DNA of 8,877 nucleotides from Halolactibacillus sp051746745. Its GTDB lineage: Bacteria > Bacillota > Bacilli > Bacillales > Amphibacillaceae. Position numbers and translations under genes: made by a program. The notes under the pieces are model-generated. The model was given only the letters and a program-made list of their open reading frames with translations, did no database searches and was not told the DNA's origin. Location of the stretch: the NCBI GenBank assembly GCA_051746745.1, contig JBNJFJ010000080.1, forward strand, positions 1 to 8,877. Direction: 5' to 3'. Shown here one piece after another: positions 1 to 5,916 of the stretch. Position 1 is the first letter of the stretch, and every line of letters begins with the position of its first letter.

Positions 1-29
1 ATAAAAAAGTAAATAAATGCTAGAATGAT

Positions 30-75
30 ACACGTCAAGAAGCTGTCCTAATCAGTATCTTGGCGTGTTTTTGTT
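30..75 (+). terminator. Intrinsic terminator of an upstream gene outside the window
   Basis: A 10-bp stem pairs CACGTCAAGA (31-40) with TCTTGGCGTG (58-67), with one T-G wobble, a 16-base loop and a T-rich tail (68-75, TTTTTGTT). No coding region is visible before it, so it most likely ends the gene to the left. In B. subtilis that neighbour is dacA, but this is inferred from synteny only. Confidence 0.75.
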
Positions 76-134
76 AAATATTAGCTAATTCGGAGCGTGA
101 AGGTAAGAATAATCACATGTTTAGTTAAAAATTG

Positions 135-163
135 TTGCGAAAGCGGTAGTCATAGGATAGAAT
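135..163 (+). promoter_or_regulatory. SigA-type promoter of pdxS-pdxT
   Basis: TTGCGA (135-140) and TAGAAT (158-163) are separated by exactly 17 bases, matching the SigA consensus in 4 and 5 of 6 positions. Transcription would begin near 169-171, giving a leader of about 75 bases before the pdxS start. The -10 box lies between the arms of an inverted repeat, CGGTAG (144-149) and CTACCG (169-174), which could be an operator. A weak A/T hairpin (175-193) lies at the start of the leader. Confidence 0.55.
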
Positions 164-244
164 GAAAGCTACCGAAAAAGATTGAATCTTTTTTTAATTG
201 AAATATCTTGAAGAATGTTAGTCAATATACGAGGGGGAATTAGA

Positions 245-1129
245 GTGGTAAATGTAGGAACAGATCGCGTCAAAAGAGGCATGGCTGAAATGCAAAAAGG
301 TGGCGTCATTATGGACGTTGTCAACGCTGAACAAGCAAAAATCGCAGAAGAAGCAGGTGCTGTTGCAGTTATGGCATTGGAGCGTGTACCTTCTGATATT
401 AGAAAAGCGGGTGGCGTGGCACGTATGGCTGACCCAACGATTGTTGAAGAAGTCATGAATGCTGTATCGATTCCGGTTATGGCCAAAGCACGTATCGGCC
501 ACATCGTTGAAGCCCGTGTGTTAGAATCAATGGGCGTGGATTATATTGATGAAAGTGAAGTACTCACACCTGCTGATGAGGTCTTCCACTTAAATAAAAA
601 AGATTATACTGTACCATTTGTCTGTGGTTGCCGTAACTTAGGTGAAGCCGCTCGCCGTATTGGTGAAGGAGCTTCAATGTTACGTACAAAAGGTGAACCA
701 GGAACAGGTAATATTGTGGAAGCGGTGCGTCACATGCGTCAAGTGAACGCAGAAGTGCGTCAACTTGTGAATATGTCAGTAGATGAAGTGATGACGTACG
801 CCAAAGACTTAGGTGCCCCGTATGAAGTGCTTCTTCAAATTAGAGAAGAAGGTCGTTTGCCGGTGGTTAACTTTGCTGCTGGTGGTGTCGCTACACCTGC
901 CGATGCCGCACTTATGATGCAATTAGGTGCTGATGGTGTCTTTGTTGGGTCTGGTATCTTTAAATCAGATAACCCAGCCAAATTCGCCAAAGCGATTGTC
1001 GAAGCAACGACACACTTTGAAGATTATGAACTCATTGCTAAAGTATCAAAAGGTTTAGGCGAAGCGATGAAAGGGATTGAAATCTCAACGATTCAACCAC
1101 ATGAACGTATGCAAGACCGTGGTTGGTAA
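245..1129 (+). CDS. pdxS: Pyridoxal 5'-phosphate synthase, synthase subunit PdxS
   Basis: PdxS makes pyridoxal 5'-phosphate (vitamin B6 cofactor) in the cytoplasm from ribose 5-phosphate, glyceraldehyde 3-phosphate and ammonia that PdxT releases from glutamine. It forms a (beta/alpha)8 barrel that assembles as a dodecamer, with PdxT docked on it. Counted from the GTG at 245 the protein has 294 residues, the same as B. subtilis PdxS. The active-site residues fall at the expected numbers: Asp24, the ribose-binding Lys81 (in VMAKARIGH) and the second Lys149 (in MLRTKGEPGTG). The in-frame ATG at 215 would add ten residues foreign to the family, while AGGGGG (232-237) sits seven bases before the GTG, so GTG is chosen. 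It begins a two-gene unit with pdxT, 25 bases downstream. Identity is effectively certain. The start choice is an inference from spacing and family length. Confidence 0.98.
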   Translation: MVNVGTDRVKRGMAEMQKGGVIMDVVNAEQAKIAEEAGAVAVMALERVPSDIRKAGGVARMADPTIVEEVMNAVSIPVMAKARIGHIVEARVLESMGVDYIDESEVLTPADEVFHLNKKDYTVPFVCGCRNLGEAARRIGEGASMLRTKGEPGTGNIVEAVRHMRQVNAEVRQLVNMSVDEVMTYAKDLGAPYEVLLQIREEGRLPVVNFAAGGVATPADAALMMQLGADGVFVGSGIFKSDNPAKFAKAIVEATTHFEDYELIAKVSKGLGEAMKGIEISTIQPHERMQDRGW

Positions 1130-1154
1130 TTTATAAAGTAAAGGACGTTTTACT

Positions 1155-1751
1155 ATGGTATCAGTCGGTGTATTAGGTTTACAAGGCGCAGTAAGAGAAC
1201 ATGTCAGATCGATTGAACAAAGCGGAGCTCACGCGGTGGTCGTAAAAAAAGTTAGCCAGCTGGATGAGGTTGATGGCTTAATTTTACCCGGGGGTGAAAG
1301 TACAACAATGAGACGCTTGATTGATCAGTACGGCTTTTTAGAACCGTTACGTCAATTTGGTCAAAATAAGAAGCCAATCTTTGGTACGTGTGCCGGTCTC
1401 ATCTTACTCGCAAAGGAGATCACCAATCAATCAACCGTTCATTTAGGGCTGATGGATATGACAGTGACTCGTAATGCGTTTGGTCGTCAAAAGGATTCAT
1501 TTGAAGCGGCGCTTACGATTGATGGTGTAGCTGAAGATTTTAATGCGGTCTTTATCCGCGCGCCTTATATTGAGCGTGTCGGTGAAGGTGTGAAAATACT
1601 GGCAACTTATGATGATGCGATTGTAGCGGCAGAAGAAGGACCGTTTCTTTGTACAGCCTTTCACCCTGAATTAACAGAAGATCATCGTTTAGCTCACTAT
1701 TTTGTTGAAAAGGTAAAAGAATCAAAAAAACTCTTGCAAGATGGCCAATGA
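1155..1751 (+). CDS. pdxT: Pyridoxal 5'-phosphate synthase, glutaminase subunit PdxT
   Basis: PdxT is the class I glutamine amidotransferase subunit of the PLP synthase. It hydrolyses glutamine and passes ammonia to PdxS. The 198 residues are close to the roughly 196 of B. subtilis. The start reads VGVLGLQGAVREH, the family signature. The PGGEST loop lies at 45-50. The catalytic triad is intact: Cys79 in FGTCAGL, His170 and Glu172 in FHPELTEDH. AAGGA (1141-1145) precedes the ATG by nine bases. It lies 25 bases after pdxS with no terminator between them, so the two are almost certainly cotranscribed and cotranslated in matching amounts. Transcription may continue into the serS leader, because no separate terminator is seen before the T-box. 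Confidence 0.98.
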   Translation: MVSVGVLGLQGAVREHVRSIEQSGAHAVVVKKVSQLDEVDGLILPGGESTTMRRLIDQYGFLEPLRQFGQNKKPIFGTCAGLILLAKEITNQSTVHLGLMDMTVTRNAFGRQKDSFEAALTIDGVAEDFNAVFIRAPYIERVGEGVKILATYDDAIVAAEEGPFLCTAFHPELTEDHRLAHYFVEKVKESKKLLQDGQ

Positions 1752-1753
1752 TT

Positions 1754-1782
1754 TTGTATGATTTGAGTAACTTCAATATGTT
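1754..1782 (+). promoter_or_regulatory. Possible weak promoter for the serS leader
   Basis: TTGTAT (1754-1759) and TATGTT (1777-1782) are 17 bases apart and would start transcription near 1789, just before the first T-box stem. They match the SigA consensus in only 3 and 4 of 6 positions. The placement is suggestive, but serS could equally be reached by read-through from pdxT or from a promoter inside pdxT. Confidence 0.3.
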
Positions 1783-1787
1783 AAAGC

Positions 1788-2022
1788 GTTAAAGAGGAAC
1801 AAGTAACTTACTTATTTACGTTAAGAGAGTCAGTGGTTGGTGCGAACTGATGAGATAACTAAGTGAATCCATCCTTTAGTTGATATGTGGTCAACAAACA
1901 TATCCGGTTAAAAGCCGTTATCTTTTTTGAGCCGGAAGACAGATCTGTCTTCAATAAGGGTGGTATCGCGGGAATTACAACTCTCGTCCCTACTGTTACA
2001 GTCTAGGGATGGGAGTTTTTTT
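1788..2022 (+). promoter_or_regulatory. T-box riboswitch, serine-specific, controlling serS
   Basis: This leader RNA senses uncharged tRNA-Ser and lets transcription continue into serS when serine charging is low. Visible elements, in order: the AGTA motif (1802-1805); the AGAGAG and GGTTGGTGCGA apical elements of stem I with closing stem TCAGT/ACTGA (1830-1834 and 1846-1850); the specifier loop GTGAA-TCC-A, giving serine codon UCC at 1868-1870; a stem II region (1903-1936); stem III, the palindrome GAAGACAGATCTGTCTTC (1935-1952); and the T-box AGGGTGGTATCGCG (1957-1970), whose partner CGTCCCT (1985-1991) forms the antiterminator. The usual ACCGCG reads ATCGCG here. The TGGT (1961-1964) would pair with the GCCA end of tRNA-Ser through a U-G pair. 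The specifier agrees with the downstream gene, so specificity is well supported. Confidence 0.95.
1979..2022 (+). terminator. T-box regulated intrinsic terminator
   Basis: A 14-bp stem pairs 1979-1992 with 2004-2017, including two wobbles, and runs into seven T (2016-2022). Its 5' arm overlaps CCCT (1988-1991), which the T-box uses for the competing antiterminator. Uncharged tRNA-Ser would stabilise the antiterminator and prevent this stop. Confidence 0.93.
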
Positions 2023-2079
2023 GTACCCAACTTTTCATCGCTTAGACAATAGCTTAGTCAATCATTGATGTATTTGGAA

Positions 2080-2103
2080 GAAACGAAGATATGTCTTCGT
2101 TTC
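2080..2103 (+). repeat. Perfect hairpin between the T-box terminator and the serS ribosome binding site
   Basis: GAAACGAAGA (2080-2089) and TCTTCGTTTC (2094-2103) form a perfect 10-bp stem with loop TATG. No T-run follows, so it is not a terminator. It ends eight bases before AAGGAGG (2112-2118) and would be present only in the read-through serS message. It might protect the message 5' end after processing or modulate ribosome access. The function is unknown. Confidence 0.6.
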
Positions 2104-2125
2104 GCAATCACAAGGAGGAAAAGAC

Positions 2126-3406
2126 ATGTTAGACATTAAGTATTTACGCCAAAATTTTGAAGAAGTAAAAGCGAAACTCGCTCACCGCGGGGAAGATTTA
2201 TCAGATCTTGATCAGTTTGAAACACTGGATACCAACCGCCGTGAGTTAATCGCGAAAACAGAAGAACTAAAAGCGAAACGTAACACGGTCACAAAAGAGA
2301 TTGCGGAGTTAAAGAAAAACAAACAAGATGCTGATGAAAAGATTAAAGAAATGCGTGCCGTTGGTGATGAGGTTAAGACCATCGATGAGGAATTACGTGC
2401 AGTAGAAGATAAATTACAACTCATGATGTTGTCGATTCCAAACATCCCTCATGAATCAACGCCAATTGGTGAAACAGAAGATGATAACGTTGAAGTACGT
2501 AAGTGGAAAGAAGTACCTAAAACCGACTTTGACCAAAAGCCACACTGGGAACTAGCGACAGAACTCGGGTTACTTGATTTTGAAAAAGCCGCTAAAGTGA
2601 CTGGGAGTCGGTTTGTCTTTTATAAAGGCTTAGGTGCTCGCTTAGAACGTGCGCTGATTAACTTTATGATGGACTTACATGCAGAGGAACATGGTTATGA
2701 AGAAATGTTACCGCCTTACATGGTTAACCGCGATAGTATGACTGGTACGGGTCAACTACCGAAGTTTGAAGAAGATGCCTTTAAACTTGAAGGTTGGGAT
2801 TACTTCTTAGTCCCAACAGCCGAAGTACCGGTGACAAACTATTACCGTGATGATATTTTATCTGTCGATCAATTGCCACAGAAATTTGTCGCGTATAGCG
2901 CGTCATTCCGTTCTGAAGCAGGCTCAGCAGGCCGTGATACCCGCGGTCTGATTCGTCAACACCAGTTCAATAAAGTTGAACTTGTTCAATTTGTTAAACC
3001 AGAAGAATCATATGATCGTTTAGAAGAGCTCACGGGGCACGCAGAAACCGTCTTACAGAAGCTTGAACTTCCTTACCGCGTCTTAAGTATGTGTACAGCT
3101 GATTTAGGCTTTACCGCTGCGAAAAAGTACGATATTGAAGTATGGATGCCAAGTAATGACACGTATCGTGAAATTTCTTCTTGTTCAAACTTTGAAGACT
3201 TCCAAGCTCGTCGAAGTGGGATTCGTTTCCGTCGTGAAGATAAAGCGAAGCCAGAGTTTGTCCATACTTTAAACGGTTCAGGTCTTGCGGTTGGTCGTAC
3301 GGTTGCAGCTATTTTAGAAAACTATCAAAATGCGGATGGATCGATTACGATTCCTACCGTGTTACAGCCTTATATGGGTGGTAAAACCGTCATTGCACCG
3401 AAGTAA
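2126..3406 (+). CDS. serS: Seryl-tRNA synthetase
   Basis: This class II aminoacyl-tRNA synthetase activates serine with ATP and loads it onto tRNA-Ser in the cytoplasm. It can also charge tRNA-Sec where that exists. The 426 residues match the roughly 425 of Bacillus enzymes. Residues 1-110 form the N-terminal helical arm, a charged antiparallel coiled coil (about 28-100) that grips the long variable arm of tRNA-Ser. The catalytic core follows: motif 1 around ERALINFMMDLHAEEHGY (174-191), the serine-binding TAE (231-233), motif 2 starting FRSEAGSAGRDTRG (261-274), and motif 3 GSGLAVGRTVAAILE (384-398). AAGGAGG (2112-2118) lies seven bases before the ATG. The gene is controlled by the T-box upstream and is followed by the tRNA-Ser gene, as in B. 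subtilis. The core is complete, with no oddities. Confidence 0.99.
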   Translation: MLDIKYLRQNFEEVKAKLAHRGEDLSDLDQFETLDTNRRELIAKTEELKAKRNTVTKEIAELKKNKQDADEKIKEMRAVGDEVKTIDEELRAVEDKLQLMMLSIPNIPHESTPIGETEDDNVEVRKWKEVPKTDFDQKPHWELATELGLLDFEKAAKVTGSRFVFYKGLGARLERALINFMMDLHAEEHGYEEMLPPYMVNRDSMTGTGQLPKFEEDAFKLEGWDYFLVPTAEVPVTNYYRDDILSVDQLPQKFVAYSASFRSEAGSAGRDTRGLIRQHQFNKVELVQFVKPEESYDRLEELTGHAETVLQKLELPYRVLSMCTADLGFTAAKKYDIEVWMPSNDTYREISSCSNFEDFQARRSGIRFRREDKAKPEFVHTLNGSGLAVGRTVAAILENYQNADGSITIPTVLQPYMGGKTVIAPK

Positions 3407-3422
3407 GTACATGAAAAAAATA

Positions 3423-3465
3423 AGCGACAATGCCGTCATTCTGATGTGTGTTGTCGCTATTTCTT
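3423..3465 (+). terminator. Probable terminator of serS
   Basis: AGCGACAA (3423-3430) pairs perfectly with TTGTCGCT (3451-3458), 16 bases after the serS stop, followed by ATTTCTT. Flanking AAATA and ATTT can extend the stem past one bulged A. The T-run is interrupted, so termination may be incomplete, but position and stem support the call. Confidence 0.65.
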
Positions 3466-3495
3466 AAAAAAGAATAAAAAACTTTGGCAAACATG

Positions 3496-3524
3496 TTGAC
3501 AGTTACCCTTAGAACTGATATTAT
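3496..3524 (+). promoter_or_regulatory. Promoter of the tRNA-Ser gene
   Basis: A perfect TTGACA (3496-3501) and TATTAT (3519-3524) are separated by 17 bases, the strongest SigA-type promoter in the window. Transcription would start near 3531, about 14 bases before the mature tRNA. This is typical of highly expressed stable RNA. Confidence 0.88.
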
Positions 3525-3544
3525 ATATTTTGTCGTCAGATCAC

Positions 3545-3637
3545 GGAGGAATACCCAAGTCCGGCTGAAGGGATCGGTCTTGAAAACCGACAGGGGCTTC
3601 ACGGCCCGCGGGGGTTCGAATCCCTCTTCCTCCGCCA
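3545..3637 (+). tRNA. tRNA-Ser (anticodon UGA)
   Basis: The 93-base class II tRNA has acceptor arms GGAGGAA (3545-3551) and TTCCTCC (3627-3633), discriminator G (3634) and an encoded CCA (3635-3637). The anticodon stem TCGGT/ACCGA (3574-3578 and 3586-3590) encloses loop CTTGAAA with anticodon TGA (3581-3583), which reads UCA and other UCN codons. A long variable arm (3591-3609), diagnostic of serine or leucine tRNAs, precedes the T arm with TTCGAAT loop (3615-3621). Its place right after serS is the same as trnSL-Ser1 in B. subtilis. The serS T-box specifier (UCC) points to the GGA isoacceptor, not to this one. Confidence 0.98.
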
Positions 3638-3657
3638 TATTATTTTAACGACATTTG

Positions 3658-3687
3658 AACACTTAGTCTTTTGACTGAGTGTTTTTT
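3658..3687 (+). terminator. Terminator of tRNA-Ser
   Basis: AACACTTAGTC (3658-3668) pairs with GACTGAGTGTT (3673-3683) through one T-G wobble, with a TTTT loop and a run of six T (3682-3687). It begins 20 bases after the tRNA CCA end. Confidence 0.9.
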
Positions 3688-3702
3688 AATACGTAAAAAA
3701 CT

Positions 3703-3741
3703 AAAGTCCGCACCTGTTATTGGTTGCGGACTTTTTTTTTT
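3703..3741. terminator. Bidirectional terminator between tRNA-Ser and the transporter gene
   Basis: AAAGTCCGCA (3703-3712) and TGCGGACTTT (3725-3734) form a perfect 10-bp stem. Ten T follow the hairpin on the + strand (3732-3741). On the - strand the hairpin is followed by AGTTTTTT. It lies 30 bases past the stop of the convergent transporter gene, so its main job is probably to end that transcript while backing up the tRNA terminator. Confidence 0.88.
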
Positions 3742-3770
3742 CATTATATTTGGCTCTATCTATGTTTGAG

Positions 3771-5003
3771 CTATGCTTTTTTATTTGGGTTGATAAATAT
3801 TTGAGCTAAAAATAAGCCAATCACAGCTAGGGCAATGATGTAGTAGAAGATATACTCATAATGACCAAATATGTCGAGTAACAGTCCTGAGCTAAGAACG
3901 CCGATAATGGCACCAATCCCGTAAGCCGTAAAGACAACGCCGTAGTTTTGACTATAGTGCCACATGCCAAATAACTTGAGGGTCGATGTTGGTGCGATCG
4001 CTAACCAACCACCTAAGTTAAACCAAAAGATTGCAAAACTAATGACATAGATAAAAGTAAATTGGTTAAAGAGAATCACCAGTAAGGCGGCGGTGATAAT
4101 AAGTGTATAGGATAACACCATCGCAAATTTTGTTGAGACATGATCGGTAAGGTAACCAAATGTTGGGCGACCAAGCCCGTTAAAAATCGCAAACAGAGAT
4201 ACAAATAACGTGACTGTTTCGGCATCTAAATTGAAGTAATCAATCCCGACACTTGTCGTTAAACCAATCAACATGAGACCAATAATTGTCCCAATAATAA
4301 ACGTGAAGTACACACCTTTAAAAGAGGCAGTCGCTAACATGTCTTTTGTCGTTAAGTTATGTTCAGTCGAGTGATCCGTCTTTGGCACGTTAATATTTAT
4401 TAAATCGGTTTGTTCTGGGTATCGAAATGGGATACTTAAAAAAGGTAAGATAATCGCAAAACTAATCCCAAGAATTAAAAATGTTTCCATGACCCCGAAG
4501 ATTTCAACTAACGTCCGCGCCAGTGGGGCAGTCACAAGTGGCGATAAACCAAAGCCAAGTAAGACAAGACCTGAGGCAAGACCTTTTTTATCCGGAAACC
4601 ACTGAGCGATAATATTCATCATCACCCCATAAGCAATCCCAACCCCAGCTCCGCCAATAAGACCATAGGTGAGAGTTAGTAAATAGATATTGCCGACAAA
4701 TGAGGATAAAATCCAGCTAAGGGCGACTAAATAACCGCCGACTAATAATAACGTCCGTGGATGATAGTCACGCATGTACTTCCCGATAATTAACATGAAA
4801 ATCGCATAAAAAGCTAAGGCAAACATATACGGTAAGCCACTTAAAGCTGATCCGATCATAAACATATCTTCCAATGAAACCCTGAATACACTATACGAAT
4901 AGACGGTTCCTAAAAACATCATAATCGTAATTCCTAAAACAATAAATTGATAACGCCTTTTCTCCATAGGATTGGTTACTGTTGTTGTTTTGGCTAAAGC
5001 CAT
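3771..5003 (-). CDS. Major facilitator transporter, OFA (oxalate/formate antiporter) family
   Basis: This is an integral membrane carrier of 410 residues with twelve predicted helices: about 19-39, 52-74, 84-101, 107-128, 142-163, 172-192, then after a polar central loop (196-227) 228-250, 262-283, 294-312, 318-338, 354-377 and 384-404. The MFS inter-helix motif appears twice, as GKYMRDYHPRT (74-84) and GRPTFGYLTDHVSTK (278-292). The C-terminal NYGVVFTAYG (353-362) resembles the OFA group, which exchanges small carboxylates. OxlT has a substrate-binding Lys in this TAxG segment (from memory); here it is Tyr, while an Arg remains at 279, so oxalate is unlikely. Substrate unknown. AAAGGAG (5020-5014) precedes the ATG by ten bases. 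A later Met (residue 13) has no ribosome binding site. The gene is monocistronic, with a terminator on each side. No convincing promoter was found. Confidence 0.85.
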   Translation of the reverse strand: MALAKTTTVTNPMEKRRYQFIVLGITIMMFLGTVYSYSVFRVSLEDMFMIGSALSGLPYMFALAFYAIFMLIIGKYMRDYHPRTLLLVGGYLVALSWILSSFVGNIYLLTLTYGLIGGAGVGIAYGVMMNIIAQWFPDKKGLASGLVLLGFGLSPLVTAPLARTLVEIFGVMETFLILGISFAIILPFLSIPFRYPEQTDLININVPKTDHSTEHNLTTKDMLATASFKGVYFTFIIGTIIGLMLIGLTTSVGIDYFNLDAETVTLFVSLFAIFNGLGRPTFGYLTDHVSTKFAMVLSYTLIITAALLVILFNQFTFIYVISFAIFWFNLGGWLAIAPTSTLKLFGMWHYSQNYGVVFTAYGIGAIIGVLSSGLLLDIFGHYEYIFYYIIALAVIGLFLAQIFINPNKKA

Positions 5004-5076
5004 CCCCTACACACTCCTTTGTGTTTTGTTTTTTTCTCTCTCTTTTTCTGCTTGGTTTTTTAATCTGTGGAATAAA

Positions 5077-5118
5077 TGTTCATCACGTTTTTTTAAAAGG
5101 ATAGTAGCATGGTGAACA
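5077..5118. repeat. Spaced inverted repeat upstream of the transporter gene
   Basis: TGTTCATC (5077-5084) and GGTGAACA (5111-5118) can pair over 8 bp with one G-T wobble; the TGTTCA/TGAACA ends are exact complements. It lies about 75-115 bases before the transporter start, where its promoter should be, so it could be an operator. No protein can be assigned. The rest of 5021-5076 is a T-rich, homopyrimidine-like leader with no other signal. Confidence 0.3.
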
Positions 5119-5125
5119 ATGTCGA

Positions 5126-5181
5126 ATAAATAAAAAAGCCAATAATCGCCCTCTTAAAGAAAAGAGAACGATTATTGGCTT
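5126..5181 (-). terminator. Terminator of the MpsC-family gene
   Basis: AAGCCAATAATCG (5136-5148) and CGATTATTGGCTT (5169-5181) form a perfect 13-bp stem. Inside, CTCTT (5151-5155) pairs with AAGAG (5161-5165). On the - strand the hairpin is followed by TTTTATTTATT. It starts 47 bases past the stop of the MpsC-family gene and separates it from the transporter downstream. Confidence 0.9.
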
Positions 5182-5227
5182 ACATGTTGACTGGTAGAAA
5201 TGACCCTTCAATCTGTCTTCCAATGAT

Positions 5228-5587
5228 TTATTTGGTTGTTTCTTCTAGATTACGATCGACGACAATCATAATCATTTTTTCACCTGTTCGGGTTGAGACA
5301 TCGGAATGGGTACTGATGACCTGACAATCAACAACAGAAGTAATCGCCTGTTCTAAATTCTCTCGTGATTTTTCAAAAAGCGCTGTTCGCACTTTTTTAA
5401 TCAGTTCAACACCTTCTAATGTTTCCGCTAAATGTTTCTCAGACGGGCTAAGAAACCCCTGGAGGCGAATCACGATTAAATCTTGAAAAATAATCGTCCG
5501 GATTCTTTCTGGACCACGTCCCATTTGTTCAATCTCAAACTTACTTATTGCTTCGCTAATTTTCGACTCAATTTGTCCTTTTGTCAT
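5228..5587 (-). CDS. MpsC-family protein (DUF2294)
   Basis: A 119-residue soluble protein resembling the DUF2294 family, now named after MpsC of the Na+-translocating membrane-potential-generating system. The biochemical role of the family is poorly defined. Recognisable features are GRGPERIR (23-30), a hydrophobic strand FQDLIVIRLQGFLSPSEKHL (34-53), and the C-terminal THSDVSTRTGEKMIMIVVD (93-111), which are the conserved stretches I associate with this family. No signal peptide or membrane helix is seen. Two ATGs are possible: GGAG (5600-5597) is only three bases from the one at 5593 but nine from the one at 5587, so 5587 is preferred, dropping two residues. It has its own promoter and terminator. 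No mpsA or mpsB partner lies nearby, so a function in membrane energetics is only suggested by the family name. Confidence 0.8.
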   Translation of the reverse strand: MTKGQIESKISEAISKFEIEQMGRGPERIRTIIFQDLIVIRLQGFLSPSEKHLAETLEGVELIKKVRTALFEKSRENLEQAITSVVDCQVISTHSDVSTRTGEKMIMIVVDRNLEETTK

Positions 5588-5611
5588 GAACATTCACTCC
5601 AAAGATTATTC

Positions 5612-5646
5612 TCAACCATTATCAACTTATCGTCACCAATGGTTGA
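5612..5646 (-). repeat. Inverted repeat in the leader of the MpsC-family gene
   Basis: TCAACCATT (5612-5620) and AATGGTTGA (5638-5646) are perfect 9-base complements with a 17-base gap. In the transcript, which should start near 5650, they would make a stem-loop almost at the 5' end, finishing 11 bases before the GGAG ribosome binding site. It could stabilise the message or serve as a regulator site just downstream of the promoter. Confidence 0.5.
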
Positions 5647-5656
5647 CGTTTAAATT

Positions 5657-5685
5657 ACTATACCATAATCTTTGAATTGTTTCAA
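5657..5685 (-). promoter_or_regulatory. SigA-type promoter of the MpsC-family gene
   Basis: Read on the - strand, TTGAAA (5685-5680) and TATAGT (5662-5657) are 17 bases apart, each matching the consensus in 5 of 6 positions. Transcription would start near 5650, about 60 bases before the chosen start codon. Confidence 0.8.
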
Positions 5686-5716
5686 TCTTATGACATCTTT
5701 CTGTCGGAGGATTATT

Positions 5717-5779
5717 ATGACACAGTTGCCTGATCTGCTTCTGTCCTTTTTTGTTTCATTAGTGTCTCCACCACATTAA
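5717..5779 (+). CDS. Possible small hydrophobic peptide, 20 residues
   Basis: GGAGG (5706-5710) lies six bases before an ATG that opens a 20-codon frame ending in TAA. The predicted peptide starts MTQLPDLLLSFF and ends VSPPH, with a hydrophobic centre (residues 7-16) that could touch a membrane. It sits in the gap between the divergent MpsC-family and proC genes. The only + strand promoter candidate is TTGACG (5643-5648) with CATAAT (5664-5669), spaced a short 15 bases and overlapping the opposite promoter. It is upstream of the proC promoter, so it would not be on the proC message. The ribosome binding site is the sole support, and chance remains likely. Confidence 0.25.
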   Translation: MTQLPDLLLSFFVSLVSPPH

Positions 5780-5800
5780 TTACTGTCTGTCCGCTTAATA

Positions 5801-5831
5801 TTATCATGCTTGATTTTAAATGAGGTATAAT
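5801..5831 (+). promoter_or_regulatory. Probable promoter of proC
   Basis: A perfect TATAAT (5826-5831) is the only strong signal. The best -35 candidate, TTATCA (5801-5806), is weak and 19 bases away. Transcription would start near 5838, giving a leader of about 80 bases, too short for a T-box of the type that controls proline genes in B. subtilis. Confidence 0.45.
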
Positions 5832-5916
5832 GATGTGATGGAAAATAGATCAGAATAGTTAGACAATAATCATAAGAAAAGCTAAAATAAGGAGAGATTT
5901 AAAGGGGGAATAATGA

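Noticed and set aside
175..195. Terminator-like hairpin AAAAAGAT/ATCTTTTT in the pdxS leader
   Set aside because: The 8-bp stem has one G-C pair and a three-base loop, too weak for reliable termination. It is most likely an A/T tract coincidence.
215..244. Upstream ATG giving a pdxS ten residues longer
   Set aside because: The extra residues are not seen in PdxS proteins, the ribosome binding site at 232-237 fits the GTG at 245, and the GTG start restores the usual 294 residues.
3545..3637. tRNA-Ser as an attachment site for an integrated element
   Set aside because: No integrase gene, and I found no second copy of the tRNA 3' end in the window. The idea is kept only as part of the synteny finding.
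3390..3638. 82-codon frame on the - strand starting MAEEEGFEPPRAVKP
   Set aside because: It runs antisense through the tRNA-Ser gene and its promoter. This peptide start is a well-known false gene produced by reading tRNA-Ser backwards.
5838..5916. T-box or other riboswitch before proC
   Set aside because: The expected leader is only about 80 bases, with no AGGGTGG-like T-box and no terminator.
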